A DNA stretch of 26,570 nucleotides from an uncultured Pseudogracilibacillus sp. (GCA_937974845.1 CALJVC010000034.1:1-26570); one strand, 5' to 3'. Positions 12,783 through 22,689 are shown, numbered from the stretch's first letter. Numbers and translations: made by a program. The notes: a model not told the origin generated them from the sequence alone.

Positions 12783-14153
12783 ATGGATCAAAGAAGAGTC
12801 CCACCGAATAGTCTAGAAGCAGAACAGGCAGTTATTGGAGCTATTTTTTTAGAGCCGGAAGCCTTTTCTACCGCTGCCGAACGGTTGACGCCGGCAGATT
12901 TTTATCGTACGAACCATCAGATTATTTTTCAGGCCATGTTAGATTTATTCGAAAAAGGTGAACCGATCGATTTAATTTCCGTAACGACCTTACTTACAAA
13001 TGAAGATAAAATCGATGCTGTCGGAGGGGTCGTCTATTTAACACAATTGACCGAAAGCGTTCCAACTGCAGCGAACATCGATTACTATAGTAAAATAGTT
13101 GAGGAAAAGGCTATTTTACGCCGGCTGATTCAAACGGCTACCGACATCGTGACACAGACCTATGCCCGAGAGGATGAGGTCGATGAACTTATCGATGAAG
13201 CGGAACGGAGTATTTTAGCAGTTTCTAGTAGAAAAAATACACAATCCTTTAAAGAAATTAAAGATGTATTAATCGATGTTTATGACAATATTGAAAAGCT
13301 CCACCATGCAGAAAACGATGTGACCGGTATCCCAACCGGTTATAGGGATCTTGATCGAATGACCTCTGGCTTCCAAAAAAACGATTTAATTATTATTGCG
13401 GCTCGCCCTTCGATGGGAAAGACAGCCTTTGCTTTAAATATTGCCCAAAACGTCGCTACGACAACAGATGAAAATGTAGCAATCTTTAGTTTAGAAATGG
13501 GGGCCGAACAACTCGTACAACGGATGCTTTCGGCAGAAGGAAATATCGACTCGCAACGACTACGTACTGGCCGGTTGACAGAGGAAGATTGGACGAAATT
13601 AACGATGGCGATGGGAAGCCTTTCCCATGCGGGAATTTTTATCGACGATTCCCCTGGTATTCGGGTAGCGGATATTCGTTCGAAGTGCCGTCGTTTGAAG
13701 CAGGAGCATGGTTTGGGAATGATCATTATCGATTACTTACAGTTAATTCAGGGGAGTGGAACGAATCGCGAGAACCGTCAACAGGAGGTTTCAGAGATTT
13801 CCCGTTCGTTAAAGGCTTTAGCCCGGGAGTTAGAAGTTCCGCTCATCGCCCTATCGCAACTTTCACGAAGTGTAGAGCAACGCCAGGATAAGCGCCCGAT
13901 GATGTCAGACTTACGGGAATCCGGCAGTATTGAGCAGGATGCGGATATCGTAGGCTTCCTATATCGTGAGGATTACTATGAAACGGATAAAAGTGAAGCC
14001 TCGGATAATCAAAATATTGAAATTATTATTTCCAAGCAAAGAAATGGTCCGACTGGTACGGTCGAACTTGCCTTTATTAAAAATATTAATAAGTTTATCG
14101 ATATCGAATACAATATTCCGGAAGAAAATATTCCTCCACCGAACTTCTCCTAA
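12783..14153 (+). CDS. dnaB: Replicative DNA helicase DnaB (DnaC in B. subtilis)
   Basis: A 456-residue hexameric helicase that unwinds DNA ahead of the replisome. The N-terminal domain (about 1-110) starts RVPPNSLEAEQAVIGAIFLEPEAF. The RecA-like C-terminal domain has Walker A at ARPSMGKTA (208-215), EMGAEQLVQRML, Walker B at GMIIIDYLQLIQG, and RDLRESGSIEQDADIV-like SDLRESGSIEQDADIVGFLYRE near the arginine finger. There is no sign of an intein. Start: ATG at 12783 with GTAGGAGGG upstream is preferred to an in-frame GTG at 12753. In B. subtilis nomenclature this gene is dnaC. It lies between rplI and purA as in B. subtilis. Confidence 0.97.
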   Translation: MDQRRVPPNSLEAEQAVIGAIFLEPEAFSTAAERLTPADFYRTNHQIIFQAMLDLFEKGEPIDLISVTTLLTNEDKIDAVGGVVYLTQLTESVPTAANIDYYSKIVEEKAILRRLIQTATDIVTQTYAREDEVDELIDEAERSILAVSSRKNTQSFKEIKDVLIDVYDNIEKLHHAENDVTGIPTGYRDLDRMTSGFQKNDLIIIAARPSMGKTAFALNIAQNVATTTDENVAIFSLEMGAEQLVQRMLSAEGNIDSQRLRTGRLTEEDWTKLTMAMGSLSHAGIFIDDSPGIRVADIRSKCRRLKQEHGLGMIIIDYLQLIQGSGTNRENRQQEVSEISRSLKALARELEVPLIALSQLSRSVEQRQDKRPMMSDLRESGSIEQDADIVGFLYREDYYETDKSEASDNQNIEIIISKQRNGPTGTVELAFIKNINKFIDIEYNIPEENIPPPNFS

Positions 14154-14220
14154 AGGCATAGAGAAATACGTTGGATTCCTTCGGGGAAAAGTCCAACAAA
14201 ACCGTGACAACACGCGACTT

Positions 14221-14264
14221 CTCCCCCGAACCTTATTGACTATTCAAACTATTATTGATACACT
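14221..14264 (+). promoter_or_regulatory. Promoter of purA with a possible PurBox
   Basis: TTGACT (14236-14241), 17-bp spacer, TACACT (14259-14264). Just upstream, CCGAAC at 14226-14231 matches the core of the PurR PurBox. A weaker inverted copy (CTTCGG, 14179-14184) is further away than the usual PurBox pair spacing, so control by PurR is plausible but not secure. Confidence 0.4.
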
Positions 14265-14317
14265 AGCACTTGTAATAAAAAGTAAAAAGAGACTTGAAAA
14301 AATTGTGGAGGTGCACG

Positions 14318-15604
14318 ATGTCCTCAGTAGTTGTAGTAGGTACGCAATGGGGCGACGAAGGTAAAGGGAAAATTACCGACTTCCTGTCGCAAAATGCCGA
14401 GGTTGTCGCCCGTTATCAAGGTGGAAATAATGCTGGACATACGATTGTTTTTGGTGGAAAGACGTATAAATTACATTTAATACCTTCCGGGGTCTTTTTC
14501 CCTGAGAAGATTAGTGTTTTAGGCAATGGTATGGTCATCGATCCGAAGGCCTTTGTAGAAGAGGTTAATTACATACATGAACACGGCTTTACAACGGATA
14601 ACTTATGTGTCAGTAACCGGGCCCATGTCATCCTTCCTTACCATATTCGCTTAGATGTGTTGCAGGAAGAAGAAAAAGGTGTCAATAAAATCGGTACGAC
14701 AGGAAAAGGAATCGGTCCTGCTTACATGGATAAGGCAGCCCGGACAGGTATTCGAGTTGCCGATTTACTCGATAAAGACGTGTTTAAGACTAAGCTAGAG
14801 CAAAATCTAGAAGAAAAGAACCGTCTATTAGAGAAGGTCTATGGGGTGGAACCCTTTGACTTAGACGAAATCTTTGAAGAATATTATGGCTATGGCCAAG
14901 AAATGGCCAAATATGTAAAGGATACGTCCGTCGTATTAAACGATGCCTTAGACCAAGGACGTCGTGTACTCTTTGAAGGTGCCCAAGGAGTCATGCTAGA
15001 CATCGACCAAGGAACTTATCCCTTCGTTACTTCTTCGAATCCGGTAGCTGGTGGTGTAACGATTGGTGCCGGTGTTGGTCCGACGAAGATTTCTAACGTC
15101 GTCGGGGTATCGAAGGCCTATACGACCCGTGTAGGTGATGGCCCTTTCCCTACCGAATTAAAGGATGAAATAGGCGATCAAATCCGTGAAGTCGGTCGGG
15201 AATATGGTACGACGACCGGACGTCCACGTCGGGTTGGTTGGTTTGATAGTGTCGTCGTCAGGCATGCAAGACGGGTTAGCGGTATTACTGATTTATCGCT
15301 AAACTCCCTCGATGTCTTAACGGGAATTGAGACGTTGAAAATTTGCGTAGCCTACGAATATAAAGGGAAAGAAATTAAAGAATTCCCAGCGAACCTAAAC
15401 GTATTAGCAGAATGTAAACCAATTTATGAAGAATTACCTGGTTGGACAGAGGATATTACCGGCGTAAGAAGTCTCGATGAGCTTCCGGCCAATGCCCGTC
15501 ATTATTTAGAACGGGTATCACAATTAACTGGTATTCCACTTTCAATTTTCTCTGTTGGACCAGATCGCGATCAAACGAATGTCGTTCGAAGTGTCTATCG
15601 TTAA
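14318..15604 (+). CDS. purA: Adenylosuccinate synthetase
   Basis: A 428-residue PurA, joining IMP and aspartate with GTP to make adenylosuccinate, the first committed step to AMP. The N-terminal P-loop GTQWGDEGKGKITD is followed by NNAGHTIV. Other family blocks are GTTGKGIGPAYMDKAARTGIRVADLLD, FEGAQGVMLDIDQGTYPFVTSSN, TTRVGDGPFPTEL and GRPRRVGWFD. Length is normal. The ATG at 14318 with GTGGAGGTG upstream gives the family start MSSVVVVGTQWGDEGKGK; the frame is open further upstream but without a ribosome site. It has its own promoter and terminator, so it is a single-gene unit. Confidence 0.98.
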   Translation: MSSVVVVGTQWGDEGKGKITDFLSQNAEVVARYQGGNNAGHTIVFGGKTYKLHLIPSGVFFPEKISVLGNGMVIDPKAFVEEVNYIHEHGFTTDNLCVSNRAHVILPYHIRLDVLQEEEKGVNKIGTTGKGIGPAYMDKAARTGIRVADLLDKDVFKTKLEQNLEEKNRLLEKVYGVEPFDLDEIFEEYYGYGQEMAKYVKDTSVVLNDALDQGRRVLFEGAQGVMLDIDQGTYPFVTSSNPVAGGVTIGAGVGPTKISNVVGVSKAYTTRVGDGPFPTELKDEIGDQIREVGREYGTTTGRPRRVGWFDSVVVRHARRVSGITDLSLNSLDVLTGIETLKICVAYEYKGKEIKEFPANLNVLAECKPIYEELPGWTEDITGVRSLDELPANARHYLERVSQLTGIPLSIFSVGPDRDQTNVVRSVYR

Positions 15605-15623
15605 TGATTCAAGGAAACAAGCT

Positions 15624-15660
15624 AGCCCTTTCACCTCTTGTCGTGAAGGGGCTTTTTCCT
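15624..15660 (+). terminator. Terminator after purA
   Basis: AGCCCTTTCAC (15624-15634) / GTGAAGGGGCT (15643-15653) with one G-U pair and an 8-nt loop, followed by TTTTTCCT. Confidence 0.88.
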
Positions 15661-15789
15661 ATCTTTCGTTTTATTCTATGCCGAGATTGCAGGGAAGATT
15701 ATCAAGACAACTTGGTTAAAATAAGGTAAAATGAAATAATAAGTAGAAATAATTAAAATCGAAATTTTATGAAAGGATTTTGTATAGAA

Positions 15790-16494
15790 ATGGGTATGAA
15801 AATTCTCGTCGTCGAAGATGAAAAGCCGATTGCAGATATTTTAGTCTTCAATTTAGAGAAGGAAGGCTATGAAGTGCTTTGTGTCCACGATGGCAACGAA
15901 GCGATTGACGTCGCTAAGGAAAAGGAACCGGATTTAATTTTGCTAGATTTAATGTTACCTGGAAAAGACGGGTACGAGGTATTAAGAGAAATACGCAAAA
16001 CCCATACGATGCCAATTATTATGTTAACGGCTAAGGATTCGGAAATCGATAAAGTCTTAGGCTTAGAACTCGGTGCCGATGACTATGTTACAAAGCCCTT
16101 TAGTAATCGGGAGCTTCTAGCTAGAGTAAAGGCTAATTTGCGTAGACAACAACAAGTAATCGACGACTCTGTACAAACGAAGAAGGATATTCACATCGGT
16201 AAATTTACGATTCACCCTGATCAATATAGTGTATCTAAAAACGGGGAACATATCGATCTAACCCATCGTGAATTTGAGTTGTTTTATTATTTAGCCCGTC
16301 ATATCGGTCAAGTTATGACGCGGGAACACTTATTAGAAACGGTTTGGGGCTATGATTATTTCGGTGATGTCCGTACGGTGGATGTTACCGTCAGACGACT
16401 CAGAGAAAAAATTGAAGATAATCCGTCCGAACCTGAGTGGATTGTGACACGAAGAGGAGTCGGGTATTACTTACACAATCCAGATGAGGAGTAA
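15790..16494 (+). CDS. walR: Response regulator WalR
   Basis: A 234-residue OmpR-type regulator (YycF), the essential partner of WalK that controls cell-wall hydrolase genes in low-GC Gram-positives. The receiver domain starts KILVVEDEKPIADILVFNLEKEGYEV, with the phospho-acceptor D53 in LLDLMLPG, then MLTAKDSEIDKVLGLELGADDYVTKPFS. The winged-helix domain has LTHREFELFYYLARHIGQVMTREHLLETVWGYDYFGDVRTVDVTVRRLREKIE. The ATG at 15790 is chosen because it gives MGMKILVV, matching the family start of four residues before ILVV. Its ribosome site AAAGGA is rather far (13 nt); the upstream ATG at 15769 has none. First gene of the walRKHIJ-htrC operon. Confidence 0.97.
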   Translation: MGMKILVVEDEKPIADILVFNLEKEGYEVLCVHDGNEAIDVAKEKEPDLILLDLMLPGKDGYEVLREIRKTHTMPIIMLTAKDSEIDKVLGLELGADDYVTKPFSNRELLARVKANLRRQQQVIDDSVQTKKDIHIGKFTIHPDQYSVSKNGEHIDLTHREFELFYYLARHIGQVMTREHLLETVWGYDYFGDVRTVDVTVRRLREKIEDNPSEPEWIVTRRGVGYYLHNPDEE

Positions 16495-16500
16495 GTTTCT

Positions 16501-18345
16501 ATGAAAAAGGTCGGATTTTTCCGTTCGATACAATTAAAATTTATTATTATTTACGTACTTTTAATTATCTTAGCCGTGCAAGTGATCGGTTCTTATGTAG
16601 CCCGGGAGCTTGAGGTAGAGCTTTTAAACAACCATAAAGAATCAGTACACGACCGAATTGGTTTGCTAAAGTACAATGTCGAACAAGCCTTTAATAAAGA
16701 AAGGACGAAGGAAGGAGATGAACCGACGCTCCAGGAGGAAATTCAAAACAGTCTTGTGGATGTCGATTCAAGCTCCTTAAATATTCAAATTATTAACGAC
16801 CAAGGTCGGGTTCTTGGAACAAACGACTACTCGAATCAAAATATCGTTGGAAAAAAAATCTCTGATGGCATTGTCCAAAGGGCAATCAAGGTCGGTACGT
16901 CTATCGATAATACCGTGTTAAACCATGAAACTGGGGAGCGGATTTTCGTTCGAGTCGAGCCTATCGTTTCAAGTAAACGGGAGGATCAAGTGCTCGGTGT
17001 TATTTATTTGGAGTCCTCTTTAGAAGGGGTATATAGCCAACTTTCTAAAATGAATGAGATTTTTTTCAAAGGTTCGCTAATTGCGATGGCTGTGTCGATT
17101 TTATTAGGTATTTTAGTTGCCCGGGCGATTACGAAGCCAATCGTCGAGATGCGTAAACAGGCGCAGACGATGGCTAGAGGAGATTTCTCGCAAAAGGTTA
17201 AAGTTTACGGCCAGGATGAAATTAGCCAATTAGCCATTACCTTTAACCATTTAAACGACCGTTTGAAGCACTCTATTGCAGCAACAGAAAAGGAACAACG
17301 GAAATTGAGCTCTGTAGTTGAAAATATGTCTGAAGGGGTAATTGCTACAAATAGCAAGGGGCAAATTACGCTAGTAAATGAGGCGGCGGGCCGATTATTT
17401 AACCGCAATCCGAATAGTTTAATAAACCGTAACTTAATCGAGTTGTTGCAATTGGAAGAAAAGGTAGATCATATTGATGAATTGCAACAGGATGGTTCGA
17501 TTATTTTAGATTTTAGTGATGAACGATCAATTTTTTATGTGCGGGCTAATTTTACCGCTATCTATGATGAACATCAGGATGCAATAAGTGGTTTTATTAC
17601 GGTGTTAAGCGACGTTACAGAAGAGGAGAAAATCGAACAGGAGCGACGGGACTTCGTTTCGAACGTATCCCACGAATTACGTACGCCATTAACGACTTTA
17701 AATAGTTATATCGAAACCTTAATGGAAGGTGCTTGGAAGGATGAAAAACTGGCACCAAAATTTTTACGTGTTATCCAGGAAGAAACAGGTCGAATGATCC
17801 GTATGGTTAACAGCTTGCTTCAGCTCTCCCGTGTCGATAGTAAGGAACTGCAATTGCATCGAGAAGCGGTAGATTTCACGCAATTGTTTCATGATGTCAT
17901 CGATCGTTTTGAAATGAACTTAAAAGAAGAACAAGGTATTGTCTTTGAAAGGAAGATAGCCGATGAAGCTTATTATGTGTGGGCGGATCGCGATCGGCTA
18001 ACCCAAGTCCTAGATAACATTATTTCTAATGCGATTAAATATTCCCCAAACGGCGGTACGATTACGTTTAAGTTAAGGAAAAAGTATCGTCAAATCGTCA
18101 TCAGTATTAAGGATGAAGGAATCGGTATTGAATACGATCAACTCGATAATATTTTCGATCGTTTTTACCGTGTTGATAAGGCTCGTACCCGAGAGTTAGG
18201 TGGAACGGGTCTAGGTTTAGCTATCACTCGTGAACTTGTAGAGGCACATTATGGACAGATTTGGGCCAACAGTAAAGAAGGTGAAGGAACAACGATTTAT
18301 TTCACCTTACCGCTAATGAATGAGATGCGGAGGCAATCAGTATGA
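16501..18345 (+). CDS. walK: Sensor histidine kinase WalK
   Basis: A 614-residue membrane kinase (YycG) that senses wall status and phosphorylates WalR. Layout: membrane helix 1 (about 11-33), an extracytoplasmic Cache/PAS-like domain, membrane helix 2 (about 183-205), HAMP (AITKPIVEMRKQAQTMARGDFSQ), a cytoplasmic PAS (about 265-370), the dimerisation domain with phospho-acceptor H391 in VSHELRTPLTT, and the ATP-binding domain with NIISNAIKYSPNGG, DEGIGI and GGTGLGLAITREL. Length and H391 position equal the B. subtilis protein. It begins 6 bp after walR, and its stop overlaps the start of walH. Confidence 0.97.
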   Translation: MKKVGFFRSIQLKFIIIYVLLIILAVQVIGSYVARELEVELLNNHKESVHDRIGLLKYNVEQAFNKERTKEGDEPTLQEEIQNSLVDVDSSSLNIQIINDQGRVLGTNDYSNQNIVGKKISDGIVQRAIKVGTSIDNTVLNHETGERIFVRVEPIVSSKREDQVLGVIYLESSLEGVYSQLSKMNEIFFKGSLIAMAVSILLGILVARAITKPIVEMRKQAQTMARGDFSQKVKVYGQDEISQLAITFNHLNDRLKHSIAATEKEQRKLSSVVENMSEGVIATNSKGQITLVNEAAGRLFNRNPNSLINRNLIELLQLEEKVDHIDELQQDGSIILDFSDERSIFYVRANFTAIYDEHQDAISGFITVLSDVTEEEKIEQERRDFVSNVSHELRTPLTTLNSYIETLMEGAWKDEKLAPKFLRVIQEETGRMIRMVNSLLQLSRVDSKELQLHREAVDFTQLFHDVIDRFEMNLKEEQGIVFERKIADEAYYVWADRDRLTQVLDNIISNAIKYSPNGGTITFKLRKKYRQIVISIKDEGIGIEYDQLDNIFDRFYRVDKARTRELGGTGLGLAITRELVEAHYGQIWANSKEGEGTTIYFTLPLMNEMRRQSV

Positions 18346-19649
18346 ACCGTGAAACGATCAAGTCTTTTATCCTAACCGTTTTAGTAGGGCTGAGCTTTTT
18401 ACTATCCTACATTTTATGGAGCTATCAGCCAAAGTACGAGATGTTTTATGATTCGAGCTATATTAATGAAGTAGACCTTGGGGGAGAAGAATTTAGCCAA
18501 CATGACGTGATGAAACCTTCACAAATTATTTTTCATCGTGGAAAAGGGGAAACCTTAGGCTTTACCGATCCGAAGGACCGGCATATTTTTTATAAAGAAA
18601 TTTCTTCCTGGGACGTCACTGATCTCGTTTTGACAGATTTTATCGGCGACGAAAAGCAACCTACTGAAGCAAGTTATGTAGAAGTGATTTTTCCTAGTGA
18701 TTTTCCAATCCAACTATTGACGAGTATTTTCTCCATTCAAGAGTTAAACATCGAACTACCGAATTGGACCTCCGATCGCTTTTTCTTAATTTCCCATGAT
18801 AATGCCGAATTAACGGTACGAATTTATGCGAAGGAAAGGGCGGAAGTTATTGAAGCAAATATTGTAAAATCTGGGGCCTTTCAATATATAGAAAAATTTA
18901 ATGAGTCCCACCCACCTTTACAGCGTTATGTACGCGTTCCTTTTGGTGAGGAGGCGATTTATATTCCAGAAAAGGTTACGGACATGGCGGAAAAGACCTT
19001 AGTAGCTAATCGTTTAGATCCGGAATTGTTTATCAATGCTTTATTTAGTAATCCCTCTTTAGTGAAACCGAGCCAAAAAGAGTCTTTTTATACCGATGGC
19101 CAACGGGGAATGCGACTTTTTCAGGAAGGGAAGTATTTGGAATTTATCCATCCTATAGAAACGAATGAGGAAAAGCTCGAAGCTGACGAATTGGTAGAAA
19201 AGAGCGTCGATAAGGTGAACGAACATAAAGGATGGATCAATGAGTTTTATATGGAAGCTGTAGATACCTTAAAGGGCGAGGTATCCTTCCGCTTGCATTA
19301 CGATGGGATTCCTGTGTATGACTTCCAGCATTTATCGACGATTGTGCAAATCTGGCGTGAGCAGGAACTGTATCAGTATAATCGCTCCCTCATACAAATA
19401 GGACATCTATTGAATTCTATCGAGGTTGACGTACCTAGCGGGGAGGAAGTGATCCGGGCCTTAGAAGTTAATGAAGATTATCAAATGGATAAATTAAAAG
19501 ATATTCAAATCGGCTATCATTTAAAATATAACGATGAAGTCCATAGCGTCACATTAGAACCGGCCTGGTTTATGTTTTATGAAGATCAATGGCTCCGCAT
19601 CCCTTTTGTCCATAATGATACGGAGTATTTAGGAATAAGGAGCGATTAG
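18342..19649 (+). CDS. walH: WalK regulatory protein WalH (YycH)
   Basis: A 435-residue protein with one N-terminal membrane anchor (about 9-28, FILTVLVGLSFLLSYILWSY) and a long extracytoplasmic region. It matches YycH by the FYDSSYINEV-like start of the outer domain, the WTSDRFFL segment and the C-terminal AWFMFYEDQWLRIPF. With WalI it controls WalK activity at the membrane through its transmembrane helix. The ATGA overlap with walK indicates translational coupling. It is followed by walI after one base. Confidence 0.93.
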   Translation: MNRETIKSFILTVLVGLSFLLSYILWSYQPKYEMFYDSSYINEVDLGGEEFSQHDVMKPSQIIFHRGKGETLGFTDPKDRHIFYKEISSWDVTDLVLTDFIGDEKQPTEASYVEVIFPSDFPIQLLTSIFSIQELNIELPNWTSDRFFLISHDNAELTVRIYAKERAEVIEANIVKSGAFQYIEKFNESHPPLQRYVRVPFGEEAIYIPEKVTDMAEKTLVANRLDPELFINALFSNPSLVKPSQKESFYTDGQRGMRLFQEGKYLEFIHPIETNEEKLEADELVEKSVDKVNEHKGWINEFYMEAVDTLKGEVSFRLHYDGIPVYDFQHLSTIVQIWREQELYQYNRSLIQIGHLLNSIEVDVPSGEEVIRALEVNEDYQMDKLKDIQIGYHLKYNDEVHSVTLEPAWFMFYEDQWLRIPFVHNDTEYLGIRSD

Positions 19650-19650
19650 C

Positions 19651-20562
19651 ATGCAATGGGGTCAAATTAAAACATTATTAATTGTCAGCTTCCTTATTCT
19701 AAACATTTATTTATTCATCCAGTTAATGGAGAAAAAAGAGGAAGCCGACATTGGGATCTTAGAACAACATACTTCCTCGATTGAAGAGCAACTTCGGGAT
19801 GATGGGATAACCTACGGGACCCTTCCGGATAAAGAATATGAAGAAACCTTCATCTCCGTTAAGCCCTTTGACTTTACAGAGGAAGCTCTACAAAGTGAAC
19901 GTAAACTGAAAAGCCAACGGGCGACGATAGTTCAACAACATTTAATCGTTTCGACGCTCGAAGAAGGATTATCCTTAAGTGATACAAGTACAAAGGAACA
20001 GTTGATGAATACTTTTGGCCAACTTGTATACTTTGCAGATGAGTATACCTTTTGGAATTGGAATAAAGAATATAATATTTTGATTTTTTTCCAAAACAAG
20101 TTCGACCGACCAGTATATTATAATCAAAATGGTCTCGTCTTACTTTTTTTAGATAAAGATAACGAAGTGAAGTTTTATATGCAAACGATGTTAGGCGAAG
20201 CGGAGGCTTTAGCGGAAAAACGCGAATTAATGAAGCCAATGGAAGCTATTGAAACCCTGTATCGGGCAAACGAATTAGAATTAGATAGTCATATCGATCA
20301 TGTAAATATTGGCTTCCATACCCGGGTTCCCTTCGAAACCGATATTCAAGTTCTAGCCCCAATTTGGAAGGTGCAAGTGAATAAAGAAAAGAATTATTTT
20401 ATCAATGCGATAGAGGGCTTTATTTTTTCAACGGATGAGAAGGAATTTTTACAAGAAGTGATTGCAGGTTTTGCTGATGAAATTCGTATTCAACGACATA
20501 AGGATAGCGATTTAGAGGAAATATATGACTATGTAACTAACTTACTAGAAGACAATAACTGA
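19651..20562 (+). CDS. walI: WalK regulatory protein WalI (YycI)
   Basis: A 303-residue protein with an N-terminal membrane helix (MQWGQIKTLLIVSFLILNIYLFIQL) and an outer domain, as in YycI. QWGQIKTLLIVSFLILN is a strong family marker, and VQVNKEKNYFINAIEGFI near the end is also typical. It works with WalH to modulate WalK. It is somewhat longer than B. subtilis YycI (280). The start is ATG at 19651, immediately after the walH stop, with AAGGAGCG upstream. Confidence 0.93.
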   Translation: MQWGQIKTLLIVSFLILNIYLFIQLMEKKEEADIGILEQHTSSIEEQLRDDGITYGTLPDKEYEETFISVKPFDFTEEALQSERKLKSQRATIVQQHLIVSTLEEGLSLSDTSTKEQLMNTFGQLVYFADEYTFWNWNKEYNILIFFQNKFDRPVYYNQNGLVLLFLDKDNEVKFYMQTMLGEAEALAEKRELMKPMEAIETLYRANELELDSHIDHVNIGFHTRVPFETDIQVLAPIWKVQVNKEKNYFINAIEGFIFSTDEKEFLQEVIAGFADEIRIQRHKDSDLEEIYDYVTNLLEDNN

Positions 20563-20575
20563 GGTGAAGAGGAAG

Positions 20576-21361
20576 ATGAGTTTACGCTTTAGCGTATTAG
20601 CTTCCGGTAGTACGGGGAATGCTTTTTATATAGAACACGAAGATACACGCCTGCTAGTTGACGCAGGCTTGAGTGGAAAGAAGATGGAGGAGCTATTTTC
20701 GCAAATAGAAGCCGATCCGGCAAAACTGGATGGTATTTTAGTGACCCATGAACATAGCGACCATATTAAGGGGCTAGGCGTCCTTGCTCGGAAGTACGAT
20801 CTACCGATTTATGCTAACGAAAAGACATGGCGTGCGATGGAAGGCCAGATTGGTAAGATTCGTACAGATCAGAAGTTTCATTTTGAAGCAAATCGGGTTC
20901 AAGATTTCGGGACGATTGAAGTGGAATCCTTTTCTGTATCCCACGATGCTGCCGATCCGATGTTTTTTAATTTTCGGGCTGGGGATAAAAAGGTAACGTT
21001 GATTACTGATTTAGGCTATGTATCGGAAAAAATTAAACGAACGATCGAAGGGGCGAATGCCTATGTATTTGAGGCAAACCATGACGTCAGCATGTTACAG
21101 ATGAGTTCCTATCCTTGGAGTGTGAAGCGACGTATTTTAAGCGACTATGGCCATGTGTCTAACGAAGATTGTGGCCTTGCCCTATCCGATGTCGTGACGG
21201 ATGATACCGAGCGAATTTATCTAGCCCATTTAAGTAAGGAAAACAATATGAAAGAATTAGCCAATATGTCGGTTCATCAAGTATTACGAGAAAGAGGAAT
21301 CGATATACCCCTTTACGATACCGACCCCGAAGTAGCGACACCCCTTTATGAGGTAGGTTAA
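20576..21361 (+). CDS. walJ: Metallo-beta-lactamase-fold hydrolase WalJ (YycJ)
   Basis: A 261-residue metallo-beta-lactamase-fold protein. It starts MSLRFSVLASGSTGNAFYIE, the family start, and has the metal motif THEHSDHIKG (HxHxDH), then ITDLGYV and AHLSKENN. WalJ is a predicted exonuclease or hydrolase linked to coordination of cell division with DNA replication; its true substrate is not settled. The ATG at 20576 is preferred over an in-frame GTG at 20564, which lies inside the ribosome site GAGGTG. It continues the wal operon 13 bp after walI. Confidence 0.94.
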   Translation: MSLRFSVLASGSTGNAFYIEHEDTRLLVDAGLSGKKMEELFSQIEADPAKLDGILVTHEHSDHIKGLGVLARKYDLPIYANEKTWRAMEGQIGKIRTDQKFHFEANRVQDFGTIEVESFSVSHDAADPMFFNFRAGDKKVTLITDLGYVSEKIKRTIEGANAYVFEANHDVSMLQMSSYPWSVKRRILSDYGHVSNEDCGLALSDVVTDDTERIYLAHLSKENNMKELANMSVHQVLRERGIDIPLYDTDPEVATPLYEVG

Positions 21362-21409
21362 GACGGGGGAAGGCTTCTAGGCTTTGTTTAAATTTTCCTG
21401 AATCGAACA

Positions 21410-21418
21410 TGGTATAAT
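21410..21418 (+). promoter_or_regulatory. Extended -10 promoter for htrC
   Basis: TGGTATAAT (21410-21418) is a perfect -10 with a TGn extension. No good -35 sits at the right distance. It could give htrC its own transcript in addition to the wal operon message. Confidence 0.45.
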
Positions 21419-21465
21419 AAGTTCAGATACTTAACAACTTTCGTAGGAAATGGAGTGAATCCAAT

Positions 21466-22689
21466 ATGGGATACTATTCGAATAATGAACCACCGATGGG
21501 ACCGCCACCTAAGAAAAAGAATGGCTGGCTCTTGCCAATTGTCATTGCGGTAACCGTAGCCATTTTACTTTTATTAGTCATCTATCCAAATTTAAGCGGT
21601 AAAAATATCGTTTTAGATGATGAGAAAGAGCAGGCAGACTCATCCCAGACGGAAGAAAAAGTTGAGAAGGAAAAGGTTCGTTCGGAATCGGTCCAAGTTG
21701 ATGTATCGACGCAGATTACAGAGATAGTAGAGGAAGTTTCCCCGGCGGTTGTCGGGGTAACGAACCTACAGATGCGCTCAGATTTTTGGCAACAAGGAGC
21801 AGAGACGAGTGAAGCAGGGACTGGTTCGGGTGTAATTTATAAAAAGGACGACACCTATGCTTATATCGTAACGAACCAACATGTTGTAACCCAAGCGGAT
21901 GCCGTTGAAATCGTCTTGAATGATGAGACGAATCTTGAAGCAGAAATCTTAGGCACCGATTTATTTACGGATTTAGCCGTCCTACGGGTCGATGCAGATA
22001 AAGTAGGGGATCCGATTTCCTTAGGTTCTTCCGAGGCTTTAAAGGTCGGAGAACCGGTTATCGCTATCGGTAACCCTTTAGGTCATATGTTTGCAGGCTC
22101 GGTAACCCAAGGTATTATAAGTGGAAAGCAACGCACGATTCCGTTAGATTTTAACAACGACGGACGACCGGATTGGCAGGCGGAAGTGATTCAAACCGAT
22201 GCTGCCATTAACCCTGGAAATAGTGGTGGAGCCTTAATTAATATTGAAGGGCAATTAATTGGGATTAATTCGATGAAAATTAATCAACAACTTGCCCAGG
22301 GAATTGGTTTTGCTATTCCTATTGATACAGCGAAGCCAATTATCGATCAACTAGAAACCTCCGGCCACGTCACACGGCCTTTTATGGGGGTAGAAATATA
22401 TTCCTTAGAAGAAGTGCCTAAGGCTGAATGGAAGCGAACTTTAAAATTACCGGATGAAATCGAAGGAGGCGTCTACATATGGAGTGTAGAACCTTTATCT
22501 CCTGCTGAGAAAGCCGGTTTAAAACGATTGGATGTCATTACCGAATTTGATGGAAAACAAATTACAAACATTTTAGAATTACGAAAGATTTTATATGAGG
22601 AGAAAAAGGTCGGTGATACGGTCGACGTAGCCTATTATCGTAATGGTAAACGCTTCGAAACGAGCCTGACCTTAACGGAACAAAAGTAA
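21466..22689 (+). CDS. htrC: HtrA-like serine protease HtrC (YyxA)
   Basis: A 407-residue membrane-anchored S1C protease that degrades misfolded or envelope proteins outside the membrane. The short cytoplasmic N-terminus (NNEPPMGPPPKKKNG) precedes one membrane helix (about 24-43) and an acidic linker. The protease domain has the catalytic triad H139 (TNQHVV), D169 (TDLAVL) and S253 (GNSGGAL), followed by one PDZ domain (about 305-400, with YIWSVEPLSPAEKAGLKRLDVITEFDG). It is the last gene of the walRK cluster as in B. subtilis. The ATG start is preceded by a modest ribosome site (GGAAATGGAGTG). It was once called yyxA. Confidence 0.95.
   Translation: MGYYSNNEPPMGPPPKKKNGWLLPIVIAVTVAILLLLVIYPNLSGKNIVLDDEKEQADSSQTEEKVEKEKVRSESVQVDVSTQITEIVEEVSPAVVGVTNLQMRSDFWQQGAETSEAGTGSGVIYKKDDTYAYIVTNQHVVTQADAVEIVLNDETNLEAEILGTDLFTDLAVLRVDADKVGDPISLGSSEALKVGEPVIAIGNPLGHMFAGSVTQGIISGKQRTIPLDFNNDGRPDWQAEVIQTDAAINPGNSGGALINIEGQLIGINSMKINQQLAQGIGFAIPIDTAKPIIDQLETSGHVTRPFMGVEIYSLEEVPKAEWKRTLKLPDEIEGGVYIWSVEPLSPAEKAGLKRLDVITEFDGKQITNILELRKILYEEKKVGDTVDVAYYRNGKRFETSLTLTEQK

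Noticed and set aside
13966..14364. 132-codon + strand open frame between dnaB and purA
   Set aside because: It lies in another frame over the end of dnaB and the start of purA; the protein is low in complexity and no ribosome site supports it.
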